Shown: positions 33,682-46,126, counted from the stretch's first letter. The stretch is 64,000 bases of DNA from Inia geoffrensis (GCA_036417435.1 CM070900.1:28791496-28855495), one strand, 5' to 3'. Notes: generated by a model not told the origin, from the letters alone. Numbers and translations: made by a program.

Positions 33682-36600
33682 ATTCATATCCAAGCAGATA
33701 AAAGCAAACATTGTGAAAAAGCAAACCTTTAGAAGCAGGATTGGAAGTTGGCTTCCTTAAAGTCAGACCAAATTTACGTGTCAAAACAGTTCATTAAAAT
33801 GTGCACAAAATAGAAAGTGTTTCTGACGAGACTATTGAGGACAGTGTCTGGGGGAGTAGTGGTGTGTGGGAATCATTTACACACATGCCAACTAGAAGAG
33901 GTGAGCTCCAGTCCCTTCTCTTTCACTGCCTCACTCTCTGTCCCCATAACACCAGCCAGGACTTGGCTAAGTCGTGAGTGGCTATCAGCCTGGGCATATC
34001 CATGTCCTGTCCTAGACCAAGACCTGCCCAATGAGGAATTAGGAAAGCTTCCTAAAATGTTGGAAGTTCATAAATCCGTTGAATTGGACTGGGAGCTAAA
34101 ATTGAAGGGTAACCTCAAATAGTCTCTACTGGGCCTTTTTTTTTCTTTTTTTTTTTTTTTACACCATGAAGATTACAAACTAAGGCAAAGAAAAGATCTG
34201 ATATAAAACAGTTCTCCTTCCTCATGTTGATTTTTGATCAAGATCGAAAAGAAGACTTTGGAGAATGCCCTCACTTGATGTAAAACAAATATCCTTGCCC
34301 TCTGGCTTCAAGGGTTATTCCAAAGACAACACTCTAAGGACAAAAGTGATTTTCCTAACCCCCAACTTTCAATGCTGTCCTGGGAACCAACACCCACATT
34401 CATGCTTTCCATCTCTTACATCACTTGCAGTAGCAGAGATGGTAGCAGAATTACATGGATATCCATTAGACACAAGGGCAGATAAACCAACCTTAGTGAG
34501 AAATGATTTTGTAGGAGGGAGGTGTTTTGAGAGGCCCCCCTTCATACACTGTATTTGAAATGGAGACTGATATTCATCATTGAACACATGACTCTCGTCT
34601 ATTAGGCAAGAGCCTACCGTGTCTATAAATTCAATTTCCTTTACCATGGTAGCTTTCTGGTTTATTTGGATAAATGTCGAACTGTCTACCGTTATTTATC
34701 TAAGTAGCTCATGAGGGAACCGGAAGTCTAATGATGTAAGACGAGGTGGTGCAACAGCGCCTCCAAGCAATTCTCAAGGATAGCTCTTCATCTCATTACC
34801 CTGCCTGGATGTACTGCTTGGAGAAATTGTGCAGAAGATTATGTGTCATTTGGTACGCTGGGTGTCATTTTTTCACCATACTTGTGTCTTCTAATTGTGC
34901 CATGTTTTTTCCTGCTTGATACATGGCACTTCACAGTTTGCATTGCTAGGTAACATTTCTAATTATGCTATTCACAGCTTCTTCTGCCTTGTTCTTACTC
35001 CTCGCCTTCATTTCATCCCACTCGCTTTAGTATTTATTCGTCTTTCTTTGGCTCTTCACTTGTCCCCGCTGTGGTCCCACAAAGTGTACGCTTTTTTATT
35101 TGGGAGCTCTATGGTCGTTGAAGTAACTTCAGGAGGAGATAATGCCTTCACTGGACAAGACCAGACTGCATAAAAATTGGCACAAATCTCCTCAGTTTCT
35201 TATCGTAAAATGGTTAGACCACTCCACATCTCTAGGGGAAGAAAAGGATAGCTGAGCACTGATTCATACCGACGAGTTGATACCAAAGCTTTTTAGTATA
35301 AAAGCTTCTGTTCCCTGTTGGATCTGGGAAAGACTGACACTCAGGTGCCTCTATCACTGTTTTATGTGTCTGATTAACATCATGGCACGCGTTGTGCAAA
35401 ACATAACTTACCCAGGCTCTAAGCTTTCCTACTAACGGTACTATTTTACGGGGCTACTTATGAGACTCTAGGTCTAGGAAAAAATTTCAAGTAAAAGTGT
35501 CCTAGAATCCGAGGCTCGTCAGCAGATTCCACCATACAATGTGACCAGACGGTAACTCACCTAAATAACATTTCTTGCCCAATGGAAAAACATAAAATTA
35601 ATGTAATAAATTTAATAAATTTTAAATTAATATAAAATGAATAATACATGAAATTAATATACAAAGTTATACGAATTTTTTTCATGGCGCGAAAAGTCTT
35701 TACCCCACAATTCTCTTGAGATTCAGAAAGTCTACAGATCAACTTATGAAACACATGTACTCTAATTTAGCTAATACCCCAGAAGTCAATGTTTGTAAAA
35801 TTGGGGGCATAAGGGAGCCTTAAAGCCCGTTTCCAAAATGCATGTAACTCAAGGGCACACTGAACTTCCTTGAAAGATGTCGTCTTGTTTATCATGGTCT
35901 GAAGAACAGAAAGCATTTGACACACTGCCTTTCCCTGTGGAATATGACCAAGCCTAATCTAAACTGCATTAACGTGCCTCTAAAACGCTCATGGTGTAAC
36001 GTTAAGTAAGCAAAACTGATAGAACTGCATCATGACTGCAAAGGCCAAAGCAAGGCAATACACCTTTCTTTTACAAAGATCAGAGTCCCTAAGGGGAGTG
36101 CCAAACATGTTTGCATAAATCTTTCTGTAAATGACCTAACTCCAATGAAAACCCATCCCAAGGGAAGGACCTTCCCTAACGGTCATGATGAAAGAAATGT
36201 AAAGACTGGAGGCAAAGTTCCTCCCTTCTCATCCTTAGCTCTGATTTTTAGAAAAAAAAAAAAAAAAAGAAAACGCCTTTGAAAGATGATACGTATTATG
36301 TATCTTATACCTTCCTTTCTCTCTCCAAGAATGGAGGATATTAGTTTCCTCCGCAAAGCTCTTTTCTTATCAACATGCAGCTTAGGACTATTTTCTGAAA
36401 CATTCTGATATTTACGTATTTATTTAAGGCTAGAAGTCAGTAAGATAAAAAATGAAATTAGTGGAACGTGCAATGCATTATCCTCTCTTTGATGGTAATA
36501 TTAAATACGTTACTATAGTTGATGGACCATTTGCTCTCCTCATGCAGAGTATCTTATTATGAGACATCAATTTCATAAAAGATTTATGTGATGACAAAAG

Positions 36601-37300
36601 GGCTCGGGCCAAAATTCCGAGTGTCTATTCTTTACAACCAAGTTATGAATTTTCTCTAAAGGCACTTTCCATGAAGGACATAAGAAGTCTGCTTTAAGGT
36701 GACCTCAAGGGAAATACGAATGTTTTAAAAGTTTGCTTTGGGGTCAAGTTTCTGAGCTACACTGCTAAACAGGGCATTTCAGAGCACAAAAGATTCTGTA
36801 TGGCTTGTGTACACAGACCTAATTCACCGTATAATGGTTCCTTTCTCTACTTGCTGCCTTGTAGCAAGTGCTTTCATTTCTTAGCACATCCTCATTTACG
36901 GAGAAGCAGCCAGCCGACTTTCAGATTGATGCCATTATTTGCTTCCTCACCTTGAACTCCAACTGAATCCTGCTACACTTTTGTAATGTGAGTGCCAAAC
37001 GGTGGTTGTGTGCCAGACACAAACACTTCCCAGTTTCACTCGGCTAGCTCTCTTGATTTCAGGGAATCACAGGTTCCTGCTAGAGGGTTTCAATGCGGTA
37101 CTTACACAGCCCACCTAACTTAACCGTCCCTTTGCCTCAACACTTTGTAACTTGGAGACAATTTGGGAACAGAGGCAATTACAACATCAGGGAACCAGCA
37201 ACTTCCCTTGACATGGGGAACGAGTAAAACTAGAAATCAGGGATTCTGGGTCCTTGACAAATGCCCTCCACAAATGGTTCAACTCAGCCCTAACCCTAAT
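33682..37300. other. Unique intron sequence, AT-rich in parts
   Basis: About 3.6 kb with only simple runs (T at 34136-34160, A at 36250-36268, an AT-rich patch at 35585-35670). Several blocks, notably 34720-34880 and 36440-36720, look complex and repeat-free and could be conserved, but no motif is decisive. Confidence 0.4.
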
Positions 37301-37307
37301 TAGCATT

Positions 37308-37405
37308 CATTAACTCAACAAATATTTATTGATTGCTTACAAGGTGCTAGGCACTGTTCTGAGGATACAATGACCCAAGGACCTGTTCTAGGCTTCTCAC
37401 TGGAC
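37308..37405 (-). mobile_element. MIR/L2-type tail fragment
   Basis: AACTCAACAAATATTTATTG then GTGCTAGGCACTGTTCTGAG is the reversed 3' end shared by many MIR and L2 copies. Confidence 0.6.
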
Positions 37406-37804
37406 CTGCCCTAGGAGTATGGTAACCAATACAATAATCACAATAACTCCTTCTAGGTAAGCTTTTATTGTATGCCAGGTACCACCATATTTCACCAGTT
37501 CTAAGATTCAAATTTTGTTCACATTTTCACATCTCTGGAATCAGAATGCTCCTTCAAAATTAGTGTTTTCTTACAACTGAGGCTGGTCAGGCAGCACACC
37601 GGTCTGCTGGTGTGACTGTGGACCTATGTATACACAGGGTTGTATATCAATTCAGGTGGTCTGTGTCTACCTCCTTCTAAAAATACATATTATAAATGCT
37701 AAGGAATCATGCCATATTTAACTGATAACCTTTTCTCTCCTTGGGGATACGAACAATAATGACACTTCTCATACACGATGACATATTGGATTTGAAGAAA
37801 ATTG

Positions 37805-38012
37805 TATGCATGTATCATCTCAGGGAATACTTGAAGCATCTTTACAAGGTAGGAGTTATCCCTGTTTTCTTGTATGGGAAACTCAGGTGCAGGGAGATTA
37901 AACAGCAAGCCCACAGTCATATGGTTTTTAAGTATATACATCAGAATTTGAACCCAGGTCTCTCTGACACCAAAGCCCAAGTATGTACTTTCCATTACAA
38001 CAAGCTGTTTCT
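37805..38012 (-). mobile_element. MIR SINE, reverse orientation
   Basis: GGAAACTCAGGTGCAGGGAG, ATTAAACAGCAAGCCCACAG and GAATTTGAACCCAGGTCTCT are reversed MIR words. Confidence 0.8.
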
Positions 38013-38014
38013 TT

Positions 38015-38599
38015 TGTAATTACCAAGTCAGGGCGAGAACCTCTGCAACTGTGTTATAGGTAAAATGTAGAATGAAATAATACCTATCTACAGTACATTC
38101 AAAGCTGTGCCCAGAATCTTAAATCATGAAACAAGTACAAATAAATGAACAAATGAAAGACTTAGGAAATGGGGATCTGTGCGCTTGGTGACCACCCTAA
38201 GTGATCCAGACATACAAACAGAGTGTGTGGAGACAGAGACAACAATGTCTCACTACTGCTTCAGGACCAATGACTACTAGAGACAGAACTGCTACAGAGG
38301 AAGTCCAGGACAGAACTGAACGGTGACTCAAGGGACAGACAGGTGGTGGACACTCCATCCTCATCCACCCGACACGTACTTCATGGAGGCACAAAGTCCT
38401 GGGCTGGCAGATGCTAACAGTATCCCATTTCCTTACTGTGGTCCTTGGGAACCTGGGGTGTAGCACTTACTCCCTCCTTCCTGGTTTTGCATTAAGACGC
38501 TCTATTACGTTGGAACCAAAAATTGTGACCTCATTCTCACCGATCAATGAGGGTGGAAAGCCCTGTATTGGCCGACTAGCTTGATTCCTTATTTCTTAC
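38015..38599. other. Unique intron sequence
   Basis: No repeat or exon is recognised. Confidence 0.4.
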
Positions 38600-38665
38600 T
38601 ATTTTTTTTTTATTGAAGTGTAGTTGATTTACAATGTTGTGTTACTTTCAGGTGCAAAGTGATTC

Positions 38666-38716
<51 letters not shown>

Positions 38717-38905
38717 CATATATACATTTATATTTATACGTACGTATTTATTCTTTTTCAGATTCTTTTCCATTATAGGTTATTACAGGATATATTTGAA
38801 TATAGTTCCCCGTGCTATTCAGTAGGTCTTTGTTGTTTGCCTATTTTGTATGTAGTAGTGTGTATGTGTTAATCTCAGACTCCTAACGTATCCCTCCATC
38901 TGACC
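38600..38905 (-). mobile_element. L1 3' end, reverse orientation
   Basis: The T tract at 38605-38613 is the reversed poly-A, followed by GTAGTTGATTTACAATGTTG, TTCCATTATAGGTTATTACA and AGTAGTGTGTATGTGTTAAT, the cetartiodactyl L1 3' end. A TA microsatellite has expanded inside it. Confidence 0.9.
38669..38730. repeat. (TA)n microsatellite inside an L1 3' end
   Basis: About 17 TA units followed by TACATA-type variants. Other L1 3' ends here have only a short TATATA at the same place. Confidence 0.95.
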
Positions 38906-38909
38906 CCCT

Positions 38910-39915
38910 GACTACTTTGATTTCTGACAGGCACCTTGGGCAGAAAAGCAAAAACACTTCCGTCCCCTCAGCAGAGGAACTCATCTTTTCTGAATGTCAA
39001 ATGTGAGATACAAATGTTGCCATGTGGTGGCTAGGTGATGAAGACCTAGCTAATGACTTAATTGACTTTCCGCAACAAGTCGACAGACCCTCTGAAATCA
39101 GGTATACAATTAGGAAATGGCGGTCCCACTGCCAGAGACGCACCAGTGTGGAGACACTGACAGGACTTTATTATCTGGTTAAGAGCACATTAGCATATCT
39201 ATTAGATAAAATGTCTGCTACTAACATGGAATGGATAACATAACTGGGTCCCCTGACTTACTTGTGGGCAGTTCTCTTTTTCTCTGTGTGGACGACTGTG
39301 AGGTTGGACCGTCTGGGGCCAGGGAATTGGGTGGAAATGTTATTTGCCGGATTGTTCAGACATCATCATTAGCATTTTGCCCTTTAGATAATGGGAGATA
39401 AATATATAATCTGGAATTCATACAGGAGTGGAAGGTTTAGTGTTTCTCTGGATAGTCAAAGAGCACTGAGTTTGAAAGAGAGAGCTGACATTCTTCCTAG
39501 GCTCTGTCCCCATGAAGGATGCCAGGTTAAACTGACTGTTCTCATCAGTTTCTGTCATTTTCTTTATGTTTCCCCCCAAACCTGCTCTATTCAGCAAGAT
39601 GGGAATACACAAAACAGCAGCTGAGAACGCAGGATTCATCAGCCTTGAGTCTCAACACATCAATTTCCAAGTGTAGCAACTTTAAACACATTGTAGGCTT
39701 TTAGTTTCCATAGAAAATAATCTCTCATTGTTTTCAAAAGAAACTGAAAGCACCCCAAATTACCACACTTTTAACATCCTGACATGTTGATGGCCCGCGT
39801 TCTTCCCAGATCAAAGTGAGAGTGGCAGAAGACAGAGCTGTGAACGGCTTACTTAAAACATAGTATTTCATATTTGGCAGGAATTACCGTAGTGAAAAGA
39901 GACAAGGTGACTTTC

Positions 39916-39917
<2 letters not shown>
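38910..39917. other. Unique intron sequence
   Basis: No repeat or exon is recognised in about 1 kb. Confidence 0.4.

Positions 39918-39962
<45 letters not shown>
39918..39962 (+). repeat. (CA)n microsatellite
   Basis: About 22 uninterrupted CA units, likely polymorphic. Confidence 0.98.
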
Positions 39963-39963
<1 letters not shown>

Positions 39964-40763
39964 TAGTTTGGCAGGGATCTGAAGAGCTAAAAACTAATTT
40001 AGGATGACATAAATGCTCTTATCTTTCTCTCTGCCACCCTTCCTTTCCCAGCCACGTGAAGAGTTTTTGACAGAAGACTTGTTTTTAACTCAGGGGTGAC
40101 GGTCTGAATCCTGTGTCATGCTGAACTGTTCTGTTGATGCTCATCTTAGAATTTTGAGGATTATCTGGATTTAAACAGCAAAGTCATACACTGCAAGCAT
40201 CTTTCTTCCTTGATGGGGGGGGTAGCCCTGCAAGAACGTTGGTGCCTTTTAAGGAAATGAGATCTAGCCAATGTTAACCTGGGACAAGAAAGCAATGATG
40301 TCATTCAGGGACCCAGCACTGTTACGACCCGTTAGAAAACCTCAACAAACTAGGCATCGGGCACTGAGCCATCTTTAAAAACAGGCAATGGTTGTGGTAA
40401 CTGAAGATTGAGGACAAGTGAGCATGTGGCACAATTCCTAGGCGGTTATACTCCATCCATGAGTTGGGGCAGTGTTTCAAGCCGTCTGTTGGGATGGAAA
40501 TTTTTATCTTATAGAAAGTTTTTTAAAAAGAAAAGGAACTTGCTTTTTCTACTTTTGGTTTGGGTCAAAAATCAGATGTAATTATTCATTATTATGTAAC
40601 GGGACTGCAGGCAATCACCTGCTCCATTTACAGTGGACATATGTGTGGCTTCTTAGCCCATTTGATAGCATTATGTTTTTGTTTGTTTGTTTTCTTTTCT
40701 TTTGATAAAGCTGGAAACACTCTGAAAAGGTACTCTTAGGAAAAGAACAGTAATACAATCAGA
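39963..40763. other. Unique intron sequence
   Basis: Nothing nameable apart from a G8 run near 40216 and a GTTTGTTTGTTT patch near 40679. Confidence 0.4.
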
Positions 40764-41062
40764 CAGGGGTTGGCAAACTCTGGCAACGGCACATGGAGTT
40801 AGGGGAGAGTTTTACATTTTAAACAGTTGAAAAAAATCAAAAGATTAACATTTCATGACACAGGAAAAGTACATAAAATTCAAATTTCTGTGTCCATAAT
40901 TAAAGACGCCTGGAACAAAGCCATGCCCATTTGTTGACACACTGTCTGTGGCTGCTTTTGAATTACAACGGCAACGCTGAGAAGTTGTAACAGACTGTTT
41001 GACCCACAAAATCAAAAATATTTACTATCTGGTTCCTGACAGAAAAAGTTTTCTGGTCTCTG
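40764..41062. mobile_element. hAT-Charlie-type non-autonomous element
   Basis: The left end CAGGGGTTGGCAAACTCTGG and right end AGTTTTCTGGTCTCTG are diverged inverted repeats of the 'caggggtcggcaaact' type. Interior words TTGTTGACACACTGTCTGTG and AAAATATTTACTATCTGGTT fit this common hAT group. It is about 300 bp and non-coding. Confidence 0.75.
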
Positions 41063-41289
41063 TAATAGAAGATATTTGGGAAAGCAGAAACACGAGGACA
41101 GGTTAGGAGACCAAGGAGATGTGGCTTCTGTACACTTTGTTAGAAGACGATTCAGGGAGGAGGGGAACCAACTACTCTCCCTTGCTGATAAGGACAGAAT
41201 TAGGTAAGGTGAATTGATGCTACAAAAAGGATGACTGAGGTTTTATGCAGTATTTGGGAAATATGGCCAACTGCGATGTTTAGTAGAGA

Positions 41290-41440
41290 GCAGTCAAGGG
41301 AAGGATGTTAGACTAGGCATCAGGAGACCTAGCGCCTGGTCCTGGCCCTGCAACTAACTAGCCATGTGACTTGAGACCCTCTGGGCCTCAGCATCAGTTC
41401 TTGTCAAATGATTGTAATATGCCAATTTCATTTTCTGCCA
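41290..41440 (+). mobile_element. MIR SINE, forward orientation
   Basis: AACTAGCCATGTGACTTGAG and GGGCCTCAGCATCAGTTCTT with the following TCAAATGATTGTAATATGCC fit forward MIR. Confidence 0.7.
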
Positions 41441-42449
41441 GAGTGTATGTTGAGGGCTGGGGGTGTGGTTCAAGTTTAATAGTAATATAAAAGTGCTTTA
41501 AATGGAAAAGCTTACGGTTCTAAACAAATAGAAGGCTCTAACCAGTTACTGTATGTACCCTAGAAGGATAAAAACATGGTAGAGTTGGCATAACACAGGT
41601 GAGAAACACTATGCTGGTTACATGATTTAGAAACTTGGGGATCCAGAGGGATTTCTGGCGTTGCAGGCAATGAAAGTACTTGAGCTGCCCAAGGATAACA
41701 GACAGCTTCCTGAGCAGGAAGCTCTCTTGCGTTTCACGGCCAAATTCTTCTAAACCCGTCTTCCCTACAGGAACCATTTGGGCCAGGGGCTGAGTAACGC
41801 ACAAAATAGTCCCCTAGTGGTTTGTGCAGCTTTTCAGAGGAATTCATTTTAGGATGTTTTGTTCACTGGGAGAATTTGGCATCGGGAGGATCTGCTGGAA
41901 GAGAGTATCATAAAAGATCTCTGACCTCAGCTGTGTGAACAGGAACTGGGGGACCTCTCCTGAGCTGGTAAAGGCTCACGTCTTCCATTCTGCCAGAGGG
42001 CTGGTGTTATGCTGATGTACACCCACCCACAAGCTGGGTCTATGGAAGAATTTGTCATGGGGCTGAACGTTTCCAAATTGCTCATTTCTGGAAAGACTTC
42101 GTGCAGGTTTCAACACGCAAGGAAGATAATTTGGCCGAAATGTTGCATTTCCTGGCAGGCCTGAACCCAGTGCCTGTCCATAAATATCCTGCAGTAGACG
42201 CTTAGATTTCAGGACCTGTCATGTTCTAGTGGAACGAACACAGGGTCATGTATGAGCTAGTGTGGGCTCAGGCCTTAAACACTTCGGCCTCCTTAACAGG
42301 AAGGCTTTGATTTTTCTGTTGTCCTTCTGTTCTCCCTGATGGCTTGTCTTCTAGGTAGGCACAATCACGTGTTGCTCCTGACGGCACTTTTCTCTGTGTT
42401 TTCAATGCACTGTTTGTGTCCCTGCAGCTCCGTAATAAACACTATACTG
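41441..42449. other. Unique intron sequence
   Basis: No repeat or exon is recognised in this 1 kb. Confidence 0.4.
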
Positions 42450-42600
42450 CCTTTCATCTTTAAAGTGATTTACACACGTTAATTAATCCTCACTATACTT
42501 TGGAGTTTCTGAACGTCAATAACCATCATACTCCCGGGTTTTACTTAGGAAACCAAGACCCAGAAAGAAAACAACTTTGTTAAAGCTAAGGAGAAAGGCA
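42450..42600 (-). mobile_element. MIR SINE, reverse orientation (diverged)
   Basis: GTTAATTAATCCTCACTATAC and GGTTTTACTTAGGAAACCAAG with CCAGAAAGAAAACAACTTTG fit reversed MIR. Confidence 0.6.
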
Positions 42601-42604
42601 TCAC

Positions 42605-44980
42605 TGGGGTCATGATCAGCCCTCCAGATCGTGACCCCTCACCATGCTTGCAGACCCATCATCACCTCTGGAGAGTAGCCCTGTAGCCCTACATGCACCG
42701 CCACTACTGCTGGGTGAATCGGCCAGTTCCATCACTCATTTTGAGTCATAAACAATTCTTCAGTACTCCAGGGTCGAAGCATAATCTTACCTAAAGCATA
42801 CATAATAGGAAATGATGGATTATAAACTAATAAGCCATCCTAAGATGCTCGGGTCCAGCTTCCAGTAGCCTCCAGACTGAGGATACATATGTTTCCTAGT
42901 CCGTCATTTACAAGTTACACACCCAATTAAAACATTAAACTCTCGCTACAGGGTTTTCCATGATCACCCTACAGAAAGCTATTATATTTTAACTATCAAG
43001 CTCGATAACTCAGGCACTAGCCATCTATCTCTCTCCTGCGAGTGGAGAAGGAGGTACACGAGGGACGGTATTGGCAGAGGCAGGCAGCGCCTCATTTTCC
43101 ATATTTGGGCCTCTCCATGGTGCCCACCGGCCCAGCAGAACATTAAGCCTGAGAGGTGAGCTCATGGACCCTTTCTGAAGTTTCTGACACAAAGCTGAAT
43201 CATGCCAGGACCCCGAAGGCATGTTCAATTTGCTTCCACCAACCCCTCCCCTTCTCCTCCCCAACAGCTACCTGGGGAAACACACAAAACTACCTTTAAT
43301 GATACAAAAGATTCCACTCAAGTGACTGAGGGTGGAACAGATGCCCTTCCCCCTCCTTGAGTCAATCCATGACTCCATCCTTCATCAAGAGGTAAGTGAG
43401 AAGCAGACATGACCTTCAACTAGGGGTGTGTGGGTATCTGACCTCAGCCCACATGTAGAGCTGGGGTTTAGAGCACAAGGGTGTTTGCAAAGCCCCAGGT
43501 AAACATGGTGTGTTTCCCTGGAGTGTCAATTTTCTTACTTCTAGAGGCCATTCCTGAGAGATGCAACTGACGAGGACTGAAAAAAACACCTTTTTCTCTA
43601 TTAAGATGAGCATAGCAACATTATGGGAGAGAGTGAAAACCTCGTATCAGTCCTTGGCCTGTCACGGTTTGCCTTGGGCAGGGCCCCGGATCTCTGGGGG
43701 AGCACTGTCACCCTCCTCTGCCATCAGGCAAGCTTGGGCACAATGGTCTGGGAAGTTTTGGACCAGCTTTTTCTCTTGCTGGTTGCCTGAGGATGAAGGA
43801 AGTGTGAGGGAGAAGGGAGGGCTTACACTGGGAGAAAGGGCAAAACCAGAATGGTTAGGGTTGGTTTTTATTTTCCCTCTTGTGAATGGGAAGGGTTTCA
43901 GCATAAGTGTTACGAGCTGATTTAGAGCCGGTCTCTTTTTGCTGCTGGGTTACAGGTTTGCTTTGCAACGTGGCACAGCCAAACTGGGGAGGCCTGACAG
44001 AGCGGCCCTGAGACCAAGCCAGAACCATCAAGAGTTTTAAATAAACTTTAACAAATGTCACCGCGGCCTCGGCCTGGGCCAGGAGATCTGCCGCTGGCAA
44101 GTTCAGGTGACAAAGTTAGCAGTGCTGAGGGCACTTCGTTGTGGCCAGGAGCTGCGAGCAGGCTCTGCGTCTAGCCCAGGATGCTCAGATGCATGGGGCA
44201 CCCTGTCCCTGAGCTCTTGGCATCTGCTGCTTCCCATAGTTACAAGGCCACATCCCACGGATGCAAATCAACACCCCTGGCATTCAAAGAAACACATCCC
44301 AGCAACTTCACCAATCTGCTATCCTAAGTCATACCCTGAGCTCCCAACCCAGAGTCACAGCTGGCGTGGGAGGTGAACCTGACTCGAATTCAGCAGCATG
44401 TGGGATGAGAGCTGAGGCTAAAGGGACAGAGGCAAAGGAGAGGACTTGGGCAAGATCCGCTGGGTCTGGGGGACCTGATTCCCTACGAAGACCTGGTTGG
44501 GTGCTCTAGCCTCTCTATCCTGTCTCTGTTCTCCAGCTCTAAAAATCATCTAGCTACTTTGGCTTTCCGTCCAATCATGATGTTCTAGGCGCGCTGATTT
44601 GCTTTTCTTCTTCTATTTGGTTTCTGTCTGAAGTTAACCAATGCTGCGTGAATTTCAGAGCACAGACCTGGGTTAAAATCCAAGGTGGAGGAGACCAGAA
44701 GGCTACTTGGGGAGTGAGGGATGGGTTGGCAGGAATGACAATTTCCAACTTATCTCCAAGAGAGAACACAGTAAGGATGCTTAATTTCCCTTCTGATAAA
44801 TGTCATTTAGAATCATGAAGGAGAAACTCATCAGACTGAAATGGATTTCAGGAGGAAAAAAGCACTCCCATCCATCACTCATTTTTACATCTTTCAGGAG
44901 CCAACAAGCCAACGGTACAGACAACAGAGGCCCCCTACATTCACAAGTCGGCGACATGGCCCCCACCTGCTCACAGCTGC
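42605..44980. other. Unique intron sequence just downstream of the exon
   Basis: About 2.4 kb without named repeats between the exon donor and the nearest MIR. ORFs at 43561-43920 and 44107-44509 lack paired splice sites and teneurin similarity. No downstream exon is seen. Confidence 0.45.
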
Positions 44981-44982
44981 CC

Positions 44983-44990
44983 TGACTTAC
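44983..44990 (-). other. Splice donor of the TENM2 exon
   Basis: The exon ends CATAG and the intron begins GTAAGTCA on the minus strand. GTAAGT matches the U1 consensus. The split Ala codon (G plus two bases of the next exon) agrees with the teneurin sequence after YFI. Confidence 0.92.
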
Positions 44991-45229
44991 CTATGAAATA
45001 CGCCAGCAGGATGGCCAAGACGAGGGCCGCAGCGATGGCCGACAGGGCGGCGCATTTCCAGCTGCAGTATTTGGAGGGCTTCTTCAGCTTGAAGGCCTTC
45101 CTGGAGAAGGTATTCCGGGGCAGCAGGCGGGGTGGTGGCGTGTAAACGGTTCCTGAGGTCAAAGGGTATCCCGGAGAGGAGCTGCTAAACAGGGGTGTGC
45201 TTCCCGAGGATGTCTTAAAGAGGAAGTGC
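44991..45229 (-). CDS. TENM2: Teneurin-2 internal exon: juxtamembrane and transmembrane segment (partial gene)
   Basis: This exon holds 79 complete codons plus one base at each end (239 nt). In order it encodes a Ser/Thr/Gly-rich cytoplasmic stretch ([10 protein letters not shown]... , residues 1-30), a proline-rich PPPRLLPR motif that could bind SH3 domains (31-38), a basic segment [16 protein letters not shown] (43-58), and a hydrophobic helix starting [17 protein letters not shown] (59-75) that ends in AYFI. Basic residues before the helix fit the type II topology of teneurins, with a cytoplasmic N terminus. Teneurins are large synaptic adhesion proteins that bind latrophilins across the cleft. 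The ALSAIAAAL helix fits teneurin-2 better than the paralogues as I remember them. A Met codon at 45282 is intronic and not the start. Cys 55 and 59 beside the membrane could be palmitoylated (inference). The upstream intron is phase 2 and the downstream one phase 1, so skipping this exon would shift the frame. Paralogue assignment is from memory, without alignment. Confidence 0.93.
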
Positions 45230-45255
45230 CTGCCAGGGAAAGGGAAAGGGTCAGG
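45230..45255 (-). other. Splice acceptor of the TENM2 exon
   Basis: On the minus strand the intron ends in two CCCTTT blocks followed by CCCTGGCAG. A perfect yTRAy branch-point match (cTGAc) has its A at 45251, 22 nt before the exon. The pyrimidine tract is uninterrupted, so this looks like a strong constitutive acceptor. Confidence 0.9.
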
Positions 45256-45582
45256 ATCCACATCGTGGCTATTAAGGACCATCCAGCTGCTTTTTTATTG
45301 CCCACTCTGCTTTCTATAGCACTAATATCGTTCTGATTATCTACCCAACCGTGTCATGGGCAAAGGGGCGAATGTTACATCTGATGGTGACATAAACTAA
45401 TTCCATGAACTCACATCATTTCATGTTTTCACATATACCTCTGGATTTTATCTTCCACAATAATCCCGCAACATATGCAAAGCAAATATGGAAACTGAGT
45501 TACTGCTGCTCACTCAGAGATGCTGGCCATGATGATGGTGAAGATGGTGTTGAGCTCTATCAGGTATTGGGACCTATTATTT
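45256..45582. other. Unique intron upstream of the exon acceptor
   Basis: About 330 bp without repeats separates the acceptor region from the first L1 fragment. Nothing else is recognised. Confidence 0.45.
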
Positions 45583-45595
45583 AAAGGCACTTGAA

Positions 45596-45862
45596 GAACA
45601 GACTTGTGGTTGCCAAGGGTGGGGAAGGGGTAGGGGAGGGATAGGGAGTTTGGGATTAGCAGATGCAAACTGTTATATATAGGATGGATAAACAACAAGG
45701 TCCTACTGTATAGCACAGGGAACTATATTCAATATCCTGGGATAAACCATAAGGGAAAAGAATATGAAAAAGAATATATGTTATGTATAACTGAATCGCT
45801 TTGCTGTACAGCAGAAATTAACATTGTAAACCAACTGTAAGTCAATCAAAAAAAAAAAGAAA
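45596..45862 (+). mobile_element. L1 3' end, strongly 5'-truncated, antisense to TENM2
   Basis: GACTTGTGGTTGCCAAGG, GTCCTACTGTATAGCACAGG and CTTTGCTGTACAGCAGAAAT lead into an A-rich tail. A 13-bp target-site duplication AAAGGCACTTGAA lies at 45583-45595 and 45863-45875. It starts 367 bp from the exon acceptor. Confidence 0.95.
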
Positions 45863-45875
45863 AAAGGCACTTGAA

Positions 45876-46020
45876 AGATATTGTCACAACTATTTACAAA
45901 CTAAATATTATAATATCCCCATTTAAGATATGAGAAATCAGGCTTGGCAAAGTCAAGCAACCGTTCAAGGATTTAAACCCCAAGCTCTGTCTTATACTGA
46001 ATCTGTGCTCTTAAGTGTCA
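45876..46020 (-). mobile_element. MIR SINE, reverse orientation
   Basis: AATATCCCCATTTAAGATAT with GAGAAATCAGGCTTGGCAAA and CAAGGATTTAAACCCCAAGC fits reversed MIR. Confidence 0.7.
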
Positions 46021-46126
46021 GCCTAAACTGTCTCTCTTGAACCTTCTTTCTGGGCTCTTTTCCCCTTTCACTTGCCTCCTGTTCCAAGACCACCCCTCTA
46101 GGTCATTTTTTATTTCCCGCATCCCT

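Larger units (their letters stand above)
1..44990 (-). other. TENM2: TENM2 intron 3' of the transmembrane exon (partial)
   Basis: In the gene's sense this sequence follows the exon donor at 44990 and runs off the window at base 1, so the intron is at least 44,990 bp and of phase 1. No other segment here combines a teneurin-like reading frame with paired splice sites. It is filled with the repeats and unique stretches listed separately. Confidence 0.8.

Noticed and set aside
33158..33784. 208-codon Pro/Ser/Leu-rich minus ORF and overlapping ORFs
   Set aside because: Pure translation of the GGGGA/GGAGA tract. Absence of stops follows from base composition.
45229..45282. Met at 45282 as the start of a short membrane protein
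   Set aside because: The 45230-45282 part is intron with a strong acceptor. The real reading frame joins an upstream teneurin exon.
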